Below are positions 14,547 to 19,618 of a DNA stretch of 19,618 bases, in pieces (positions within the stretch are counted from its first letter, which is position 1; each line of letters begins with the position of its first letter). The notes beneath the pieces were generated by a model that was not told the DNA's origin, searched no databases, and saw nothing but the letters and a program-made list of their open reading frames with translations. This DNA is from Candidatus Collierbacteria bacterium (GTDB taxonomy: Bacteria; Patescibacteriota; Microgenomatia; UBA1400; MFAQ01): contig CAIQPO010000081.1 of the NCBI GenBank assembly GCA_903873735.1, forward strand, positions 1 through 19,618, read 5' to 3'. The translations under genes were made by a program, and so were the position numbers.

Positions 14547-15076
14547 ATGGCCGTAATTCATCGCTTTCAATTACCTAAAAAAGTCGTATTAAGGTGGGCA
14601 AATTAGCCTCAATTATTCACCTTTCCCAAGCTGAAACCGGTGATGACACAGTAATTAAGATTGAAGGTGAGCCGTCACTGGTCGACCAAGTTGGTTTCAA
14701 TTGTGATGGAACTACACTCAGCATTGTCTCAACTGCGCAGATTTTTCAAGCTCGCTTTTTCAATCGGCTTAAAATCCAAATATTTCTTCCTCAAGAGATG
14801 ACCTTCTTTACCGAACCAAATTTCATTGGTCACGTTTATACAAGAAAAATCACCAACACCTCCCTAATGATTCAACATCCAGGGAACTTTATTGCGGGCG
14901 ACCTATCTGAACTTGCTGCTTTGTTTGATTTCAACTCTCACGCCATCGTCGGCAGCGCCTATGAAGTTTTCTTTATGGCCAGCGGTCATTCTTCACTCAA
15001 GGTAGATAGAGCAGACTCCAGTACGATGCTAACAAATCACAGCGATGGAAAAGTAGAGGTAAATTTCAACCGCTAA
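14547..15076 (+). pseudogene. DUF2807/GIN-like gene with a one-base frameshift
   Basis: AGGAG at 14535-14539 and ATG 14547 open a frame that stops after 19 codons at TAG 14604-14606. The homologous sequence continues one frame back, open from 14579 to TAA 15074-15076. One extra A in the six-A run at 14577-14582 restores one frame of 176 codons, nearly the 175 of the preceding paralogue, and puts its TVIKIEG turn at residues 35-41, exactly as in that paralogue. The span, 530 bases, is one short of a multiple of three. So this is a third beta-protein member, broken by a true deletion, an assembly error in a homopolymer, or read by slippage. It is A/T-rich, and no terminator follows it. A GTG at 14594 could start a shorter product, but without a ribosome binding site. 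Confidence 0.75.
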
Positions 15077-15094
15077 TTCCACAAACTACTTAGC

Positions 15095-15124
15095 TTGACA
15101 ATTGCCCTATAAGAAATATATAAT
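15095..15124 (+). promoter_or_regulatory. Array promoter 11
   Basis: TTGACA, 18 bp, TATAAT; CCTATAA at 15106-15112. No terminator lies between it and the preceding gene. Confidence 0.8.
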
Positions 15125-15178
15125 ACACACCAGCAACTTAAAAAAACCAGATTCACATCGAAGAAAAGGAGCCCCAAC

Positions 15179-15646
15179 TTGAGGATCTTAAACTTCGCCA
15201 TGGACAATACCTACGAGGCACCCGTAGAAGATCTCGGCAAGTACCGGGATCAATTCGAAGCCCATGCCCAAAAGCTCGGACCCAAGTTCTGGCCCCGAGC
15301 CAAAAAACTCGCCGGTTTCATGCTCCCCGCAGGTCACGATCGGCTCTTCCGCACCACCCACTGCGAAGCCGAAATCTCCCGCTACACCGGTGGCAAATTC
15401 TGCAACGACCTGGTCGCCATCCGTGTGTGTCCCGTAGAAGTCGATGAAAGTATCGACTCCGCCAGTTGGCCAGAAGTTACCTTCTGGTTCCCCAAACCCC
15501 AGCGCTGGAGCGACCCGGCACCCGAGTTCCACATCTGGTGCGTCGAGGGTGACCCCGAGTTGGCCTTAAAGCTCGCCGAGCAATTCGTGACCGAATTCCA
15601 CGAGCTCCGCCAGGTCTCCATCGCCGACCCCGAAAAATTCATCTAA
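15179..15646 (+). CDS. Soluble protein of unknown function (155 aa), TTG start
   Basis: Unrecognised and without an evident paralogue here. The 155-residue product has a helical N-terminal part (YRDQFEAHAQKLGPKFWPRA), a central beta-like part (FCNDLVAIRVCPVEVDES; WPEVTFWFPKP), and a C-terminal helix (PELALKLAEQFVTEFHEL). No signal or membrane segment. AGGAG at 15167-15171 is 7 bases from TTG 15179, which decides the start; ATG 15200 would leave 28 bases. The gene is the most GC-rich in the window (39 of 60 at 15481-15540). Own promoter and terminator. Confidence 0.78.
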   Translation: MRILNFAMDNTYEAPVEDLGKYRDQFEAHAQKLGPKFWPRAKKLAGFMLPAGHDRLFRTTHCEAEISRYTGGKFCNDLVAIRVCPVEVDESIDSASWPEVTFWFPKPQRWSDPAPEFHIWCVEGDPELALKLAEQFVTEFHELRQVSIADPEKFI

Positions 15647-15675
15647 CCAACTTCCGGCATGTGATCTCCTCCGTG

Positions 15676-15707
15676 TTCCCCCCTCATTTCTAGAGGGGGG
15701 ATTTTTT
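15676..15707 (+). terminator. Intrinsic terminator
   Basis: Nine-bp stem TCCCCCCTC/GAGGGGGGA with a 7-base loop and seven T. The T run overlaps the next -35 box. Confidence 0.93.
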
Positions 15708-15734
15708 TGAATTTTCCCTTTGAATGGGATAAAA
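15706..15734 (+). promoter_or_regulatory. Array promoter 12
   Basis: TTGAAT, 17 bp, TAAAAT. Confidence 0.65.
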
Positions 15735-15771
15735 TAACGCCAACTTTCGCTCATTTACAAAAGGAGGCAAT

Positions 15772-16572
15772 ATGCACCCAACTATTGTCAAAATAGGTCC
15801 AAAGCATCCATACTATCCACTATCTGGTATCTGTGGTGTCTGTGGACAGCCATGGAGTCATAATACCGACAGTCAGGTAGCCATAGAGAGCTTTGCGTTG
15901 GAGCACACTCCAATCCCCGGGCTTCAGCTCAAAGATGTCATTACCAAACTTCAAGCCAGCTTCTTAGATGGCAAAACAGTAGTAAGTAGCTTCAAAGTCA
16001 CCAACTACCGTTATCGCAACACAAGCTACGATCCTCACCTTACAGACTACGATATCTGGGAAGAGATAGACCCGATTGGTGAGCGCAGCGTGTCTTTACA
16101 AAGCTACACCGAAGCAGATGACTTTCTCCGAGTCATTCTCGCTTATTACTATCACCTCAGCTGCGCCGACAAAGCAAAATACATGGTTGGAATACAAGCA
16201 GACGACTCCTTTAGTCAAAACTACATTCGTCGCAATCCCAACTCCGGCCTGTTTGAGTATGTTCGTGAGCGCCATGAAGCTCCTTACACAGAAAGCGGTG
16301 GCCATTTCGACTCAATCGATGTCTATACACCAGATCCAATTAGCCAAATAGGAATCGAACTGCTCTTCAGAGGTATTGTGGGTACTGAAGAGGTAATTCA
16401 TCGGGGTAAATTTTCCCTCTATCATCTCCATGACTACCTCCAGATTGGAGCTCCCTGGGATCCAGATGAGGCAGTTGCATCAGGGCGAGATGAATACTCC
16501 CTCGAAAGATTTCTTAGCCTAAAGATCACCTTTGTCGCTGGGAAAATCGTCAATATCTATCTGATGGACTAA
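15772..16572 (+). CDS. CxxCxQPW...HxxC family protein 1 (266 aa)
   Basis: First of three consecutive paralogues of a family I do not recognise. Conserved points: Cys21 and Cys24 in CGVCGQPW (21-28); a following D-x7-F-x-L stretch; FLDGKTVVSSFKVTN (64-78), with a PG at 49-50 before it; an IDP-G turn (99-103); YYHLSC with His128 and Cys131; and YIRRNPNSGLFEYV (151-164). Two CxxC cysteines plus a distant HxxC suggest a structural zinc site; this is inference. No signal or membrane segment. AGGAGG sits just before ATG 15772. Own promoter and terminator. The zinc-importer genes 8 kb upstream may or may not be related. Confidence 0.8.
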   Translation: MHPTIVKIGPKHPYYPLSGICGVCGQPWSHNTDSQVAIESFALEHTPIPGLQLKDVITKLQASFLDGKTVVSSFKVTNYRYRNTSYDPHLTDYDIWEEIDPIGERSVSLQSYTEADDFLRVILAYYYHLSCADKAKYMVGIQADDSFSQNYIRRNPNSGLFEYVRERHEAPYTESGGHFDSIDVYTPDPISQIGIELLFRGIVGTEEVIHRGKFSLYHLHDYLQIGAPWDPDEAVASGRDEYSLERFLSLKITFVAGKIVNIYLMD

Positions 16573-16587
16573 GCTATAGAGCAAACC

Positions 16588-16616
16588 ATACCTCGTCAAT
16601 CACGAGGTATTTTTTT
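16588..16616 (+). terminator. Intrinsic terminator
   Basis: Eight-bp stem ATACCTCG/CGAGGTAT with a 7-base loop and seven T, running directly into the next promoter. Confidence 0.9.
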
Positions 16617-16624
16617 GCTAAAAT
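16616..16624 (+). promoter_or_regulatory. Array promoter 13 (extended -10)
   Basis: TGCTAAAAT starts on the last T of the terminator run; any -35 would lie inside the hairpin and none is recognisable. Confidence 0.55.
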
Positions 16625-16668
16625 ATCTCTCTGATCGTTTCCTTACCCACATCACCCCAGGAGGCGTT

Positions 16669-17466
16669 ATGCACTTTTATATCTTCGATACATACAATCG
16701 CCACTTCCCAGGTTCCGGCAATTGCCAAGTCTGTGGCCAACCTTGGAGTTCCGAAACCGATAAAAAGATAGCAGTACAAATCTTCCAGATTGACCTCATC
16801 CCAGAACCAGGGCAGGTAATTAAGGACGTGGTAGAAGCCCTCCGCAGCCATTACCTCGGAGGCACTACCATTCTCGCTTCATTCCGAGTCACCAACTCAA
16901 ACTATCGCGACCTTCGCTATCATCCCGATCTGGCCGAATCCGATCATTGGGAGACCATCGATCCTGTAGGTTTCCGCGATGTCACCTTAAATGATCAATT
17001 AATTGAAGGCGACCTACTTACCGTTTCTCTTCATCAATATTTTCACCCCGCATGTGCTTCCAAGGCGGAGTATCTTGCCTCCGGGTCAAAAGAAGATCGA
17101 CAAACGCGCCTATTTATCCGCCGCAATCCAGACACGGGGCTCATGGAAATCGTCAAGGAAACCCAAGAGTCGCCCCATCCTCAAACCGGTAGCTTCTTCA
17201 ATTACACTACCGTCTATGTCTTCAATCCTCATCACTCAAACAATCTTGAAGATCTTTTCCGCCGGGTAATAACCTCCGAGTCACTTGATCTTGTGGGCGA
17301 TGTCCAAGTGCGGCTGCTACACTCATACCGCCAGGCAGGCGGTAGCCGAAACGACACCAATACCGTTACCTCTGGCTTTCAGGAGGTATCCTATGAATCA
17401 AACGGCAGCCTCCGCCTTACTTTCTCTGAAGGCAAGCTAATAGATGTAAATTTTACCCATGCCTAA
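16669..17466 (+). CDS. CxxCxQPW...HxxC family protein 2 (265 aa)
   Basis: Second paralogue. It has Cys19 and Cys22 in CQVCGQPW (19-26), DKKIAVQIFQIDLIPEPGQ (31-49), LGGTTILASFRVTN (63-76), an IDP-G turn (98-101), HPAC with His126 and Cys129, and FIRRNPDTGLMEIVKE (149-164). The order and spacing of these match the first copy throughout, so the two are full-length homologues. AGGAGG at 16659-16664 sets ATG 16669; an in-frame GTG/TTG extension to 16615 would read through the promoter. No signal or membrane segment. Own promoter and terminator. Function unknown. Confidence 0.8.
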   Translation: MHFYIFDTYNRHFPGSGNCQVCGQPWSSETDKKIAVQIFQIDLIPEPGQVIKDVVEALRSHYLGGTTILASFRVTNSNYRDLRYHPDLAESDHWETIDPVGFRDVTLNDQLIEGDLLTVSLHQYFHPACASKAEYLASGSKEDRQTRLFIRRNPDTGLMEIVKETQESPHPQTGSFFNYTTVYVFNPHHSNNLEDLFRRVITSESLDLVGDVQVRLLHSYRQAGGSRNDTNTVTSGFQEVSYESNGSLRLTFSEGKLIDVNFTHA

Positions 17467-17471
17467 TACCC

Positions 17472-17499
17472 ATACCCCTGTTCGCAGGGGTATTTTTTT
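17472..17499 (+). terminator. Intrinsic terminator
   Basis: Nine-bp stem ATACCCCTG/CAGGGGTAT with TTCG tetraloop and seven T. The T run overlaps the next -35 box. Confidence 0.95.
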
Positions 17500-17526
17500 G
17501 CTTTCTAATACCTATAGCTATAAAAT
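17498..17526 (+). promoter_or_regulatory. Array promoter 14
   Basis: TTGCTT, 17 bp, TAAAAT; CCTATAG at 17511-17517. Confidence 0.7.
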
Positions 17527-17569
17527 ATACCCCACTATCTTGTCCTTTGATTTACCAATAGGAGGTGCT

Positions 17570-18382
17570 ATGTCGCTAAAGATTCACCGCCTTGAAGATA
17601 CACGCCATTGCGAAGACGCTCCTTGTTCAGGCGTCTGTGCCCAGTGCAACCAGCCTTGGGATCTAACCCGGGATGGCCTTGTCCTCTACGAGACTTTCAT
17701 TTTACGCAATGTTCCGCTCCACGCGGGACAAACAGTATCCTCTGCTGTAGCAGCAGTCAGTGCTCATTTCTTGAATGGCCGCCACTCGGTCCTAAAGTTC
17801 ATGGTCACCAACCTAGCCGAGGTCTGTCTGGTAAAAGACCCTGTCCTCGCCGACCTTGATATCCACATCACTCTCAATCCCCAAGGGGTGAGAGAAGTGA
17901 CCGCCGAAAGCCAGGTCGAAGACGGAGACCACCTCACTATCCAGCTCATTGCTTTCTATCATCTTGGCTGCAAAGACACCATCACCTACTTCGAAAGCTC
18001 CGGCCCAGAATCCCAAGAATGGCGCTACCTTCTCCGCCGAGATCCGAGCACTGAATTAATTCAGATCGTCGCGGAAAAACATGCTCGGCCATATCTTGAA
18101 GCTGGCGGTCACTTCGACTCGTACTACATCATCGAGTTTGATCTTGAGAGCCAGCCACAGCTCGAAGCACTCTTCTCCACAGCCATAAATACCAAGAGCT
18201 TCACCCTCTCCGGCCATGCCAAGGTCCACACCTTCCTCGACTACCAGCTTGTAGGCGAGCCTTGGGAATCAGGTGACCCGGCTTGCCTTGGCCACAAAGT
18301 TGAGAACATTGAAGCAGACATCATCTGCCATCTCCAGTTCACCTGGGGCAAACTTGCCTCAGTCGACTGGGAAAAAGCCTAA
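17570..18382 (+). CDS. CxxCxQPW...HxxC family protein 3 (270 aa)
   Basis: Third and most diverged paralogue. It has Cys23 and Cys26 in CAQCNQPW (23-30), with additional Cys14 and Cys19 just before; FLNGRHSVLKFMVTN (67-81); an NPQG turn (103-106) in place of IDP-G; YHLGC with His131 and Cys134; and LLRRDPSTELIQIV (154-167). GGHFDS (179-184) is shared with copy 1. The candidate metal ligands are kept in all three copies while much of the rest differs, which supports a structural role for them. AGGAGG at 17560-17565 sets ATG 17570. Last unit of the array, ended by a strong terminator. Confidence 0.8.
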   Translation: MSLKIHRLEDTRHCEDAPCSGVCAQCNQPWDLTRDGLVLYETFILRNVPLHAGQTVSSAVAAVSAHFLNGRHSVLKFMVTNLAEVCLVKDPVLADLDIHITLNPQGVREVTAESQVEDGDHLTIQLIAFYHLGCKDTITYFESSGPESQEWRYLLRRDPSTELIQIVAEKHARPYLEAGGHFDSYYIIEFDLESQPQLEALFSTAINTKSFTLSGHAKVHTFLDYQLVGEPWESGDPACLGHKVENIEADIICHLQFTWGKLASVDWEKA

Positions 18383-18393
18383 AAGTAAATCAC

Positions 18394-18421
18394 ACACCCC
18401 TATCATTAGGGGTGTTTTTTT
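18394..18421 (+). terminator. Intrinsic terminator closing the array
   Basis: Nine-bp stem ACACCCCTA/TAGGGGTGT with TCAT loop and seven T. The following 60 bases are A/T-rich with nothing recognisable before the next promoter. Confidence 0.93.
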
Positions 18422-18480
18422 ATATTCAAGCATTGCAAGCTCTTATCTATCTCCAATATCTACCTTATCTATCTACATAT

Positions 18481-18489
18481 TGATATACT
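18481..18489 (+). promoter_or_regulatory. Extended -10 promoter of the GT2 gene (leaderless)
   Basis: TGATATACT ends 9 bases before ATG 18499. No Shine-Dalgarno sequence, so transcription likely starts within a few bases of the start codon, unlike the array units. Confidence 0.55.
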
Positions 18490-18498
18490 CACTTCAGA

Positions 18499-19314
18499 AT
18501 GGCCAAAAAAAAGGTCACGCTTACTTTGCCGCCGCACGACCCCGAGCTCCTCTCGGTAATTGTTCCTGCCTACAACTGCAAAACCATCAATCGCGATCTA
18601 GGATCCATAAAACTCCATCTTGATTTGATCAATCGTCCTTATGAGCTCATCTGCGTAGTAGATGGTCTAAAAAGCGAAAAAGATCCTACCAGAGAATTGG
18701 CAAAATCTATGTCAGGCCCCAGCGTCAAAGTCTATTTCTACCAGGAAAACAAAGGTAAAGGCTATGCCATACGATATGGTATGGCTAGGGCCAAAGGGGG
18801 GACAATTGCCTTCATAGACGCCGGATCAGATCTAAACGTCAAGGGACTAAGCTTAGCTTTAGAGCACATGAAATGGTACGACGCCGATATCATTGTTGGT
18901 AGCAAGCGCCACAAAGCAAGCAAGGTCAGCTATCCATGGCAAAGAAAAATACTTTCCTTTATTGTTCAAAAATCTACTAGACTAATGTTTGGATTAAATG
19001 TCTCCGACACCCAAACAGGGCTAAAAGTTTTCAAAAGACAAGTTCTAGTAAAAGTCCTTCCTCGTCTCCTAGTTAAGCGCTGGGCTTTTGATCTGGAAAT
19101 CCTAGCAGTAGCCAGCCGCCTAGGCTTCACCAAAATCTACGAATCACCAATCGAACTAAACTACAACTTTGCCAGTAATGTTGGCTGGCAATCAGTCCAA
19201 AATTTTGCCACCGACTATCTCGCCATCATCTACAGAACATATATTCTCCGTTATTATGACAACGGCACCGATCTTTGGGATGGTGACAAGAATCTAAAAC
19301 TCCGATATGCCTAA
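18499..19314 (+). CDS. GT2-family glycosyltransferase (DPM1/GtrB-like)
   Basis: A 271-residue GT-A glycosyltransferase of the type that loads a sugar onto polyprenyl phosphate. Motifs in order: SVIVPAYN (19-26), VVDG (53-56) for nucleotide-sugar binding, NKGKGYAIRYGMARAKG (84-100), FIDAGSD (105-111) in place of the usual D-A-D, and DTQTGLKVF (170-178), typical of dolichyl-phosphate mannose synthase-like enzymes. There are no C-terminal membrane segments. Such a product could supply the lipid-linked donor for a GT-C enzyme like the one at 2966-4375; this link is inference. It has its own leaderless-type promoter and overlaps the next glycosyltransferase gene by 8 bases. Confidence 0.85.
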   Translation: MAKKKVTLTLPPHDPELLSVIVPAYNCKTINRDLGSIKLHLDLINRPYELICVVDGLKSEKDPTRELAKSMSGPSVKVYFYQENKGKGYAIRYGMARAKGGTIAFIDAGSDLNVKGLSLALEHMKWYDADIIVGSKRHKASKVSYPWQRKILSFIVQKSTRLMFGLNVSDTQTGLKVFKRQVLVKVLPRLLVKRWAFDLEILAVASRLGFTKIYESPIELNYNFASNVGWQSVQNFATDYLAIIYRTYILRYYDNGTDLWDGDKNLKLRYA

Positions 19315-19545
19315 ATCATTTGTTCCTCTTGTCTCTATTGTGGTCATTGACTACAAAAAAGAAAATCCTTACTTAATTGAGTGTTTGGAGGCAATAGAGA
19401 AGCAAACATACAAAAACTTTGAAATCATCCTTGAATCTGATCACCCCTTAAATCTAAAGTTTGAGAATCTTAAAATTATCGACTATCAGGGTAAATATAA
19501 GTCACCTGCTTTCAAAAGAGATCATGGCGCGCAAATCGCAAAAGG
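19307..19545 (+). CDS. GT2-family glycosyltransferase, 3' end lost at contig end
   Basis: The N-terminal 79 or so codons of a second GT2 enzyme: VSIVVIDYKKEN, YLIECLEAIEKQTYKNFEII, then KSPAFKRDHGAQIAKGD, the usual region leading to the nucleotide-sugar site. It starts in the ATGCCTAA overlap with the preceding gene, so the two are coupled. Genomic sequence ends at about 19545; the residues that appear to follow (RKSTRLNSSH and on) are translated adapter and are not part of the protein. The catalytic part is missing, so the substrate cannot be guessed. Confidence 0.8.
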
Positions 19546-19618
19546 AGATCGGAAGAGCACACGTCTGAACTCCAGTCACATTCAGAAATCTCGTATGCCG
19601 TCTTCTGCTTGAAAAGGG
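19546..19618 (+). other. Illumina TruSeq adapter contamination
   Basis: From AGATCGGAAGAGCACACG onward the sequence equals the TruSeq read-1 adapter, followed by the 8-base index ATTCAGAA (19580-19587), then ATCTCGTATGCC to TCTGCTTG (19588-19611), and AAAAGGG as read-through beyond the adapter. It is not biological sequence and should be trimmed. Confidence 0.99.

Noticed and set aside
14577..14606. Programmed -1 ribosomal frameshift
   Set aside because: The run is T-AAA-AAA-G, not the A-AAA-AAG or X-XXY-YYZ heptamer, and I find no clear stimulatory stem downstream. A one-base deletion or error is simpler, though slippage on six A cannot be excluded.
8116..18421. Integron or superintegron cassette array
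   Set aside because: Cassettes in integrons normally lack their own promoters and share attC sites; I see no GTTRRRY/RYYYAAC-type palindromes and no integrase in the window.
9777..18421. CRISPR array or dispersed small repeat family
   Set aside because: The recurring C-rich/G-rich palindromes are terminators: each follows a stop codon, has a T run, and differs in stem sequence.
1..19545. Alternative genetic code with TGA as Gly or Trp
   Set aside because: TGA occurs at natural gene ends (5666, 7314, 9774) and not inside conserved frames.
19546..19612. Continuation of the second GT2 protein
   Set aside because: The codons are adapter sequence, not genome.

Overview
The window looks like a draft metagenomic or single-cell assembly contig from a small-genome bacterium. 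It opens inside a gene. It ends in 73 bases of Illumina adapter (19546-19618), so genomic sequence stops at about 19545. The standard genetic code fits: no TGA lies inside a convincing reading frame. Protein style, tight overlaps and several apparently leaderless genes would suit a Patescibacteria/CPR-type genome, but nothing here proves a taxon: there is no rRNA, tRNA or marker gene.

Left flank (1-8115), ordinary chromosome: a large helical protein of unknown function, a GT4 glycosyltransferase, a convergent GT-C-like membrane protein, a divergent Wzx-type flippase, and a complete zinc/manganese-type ABC importer (substrate-binding protein, ATPase, permease; znuACB-like). Several of these genes have a -10-like hexamer 5-12 bases before the start codon and no Shine-Dalgarno sequence, suggesting leaderless mRNAs.

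Centre (8116-18421), the remarkable part: about 10.3 kb with 15 short genes, all on the + strand, in 14 transcription units. Almost every unit has the same build: sigma70-like promoter (TTGACA-like, usually 17 bp, TATAAT-like), a leader of roughly 30-65 bases, a strong AGGAG ribosome binding site, one reading frame, and a strong intrinsic terminator that abuts the next promoter. One gene is a GNAT acetyltransferase; the rest I do not recognise as characterised proteins. They fall into local paralogue groups: two or three small helical proteins (9420-10657), two proteins with two N-terminal membrane segments (11613-12842), three proteins resembling the DUF2807/'head GIN' beta fold (12955-15076, the last frameshifted), and three proteins with a conserved CxxCxQPW...HxxC signature (15772-18382). 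Seven promoters share a CCTAT(A) element between the -35 and -10 boxes, which points to a common control. Base composition differs strongly between paralogues.

Right flank (18499-19545): two overlapping GT2 glycosyltransferases, the second cut off by the adapter. The array therefore lies between a metal importer and glycan genes on both sides, as if inserted into or grown within a surface-glycan region.

The array, with individually terminated orphan genes, paralogue families and a shared promoter element, is the best candidate for an undescribed system. Its function cannot be read from the sequence; nothing links it by sequence to defence, toxins or integrons.
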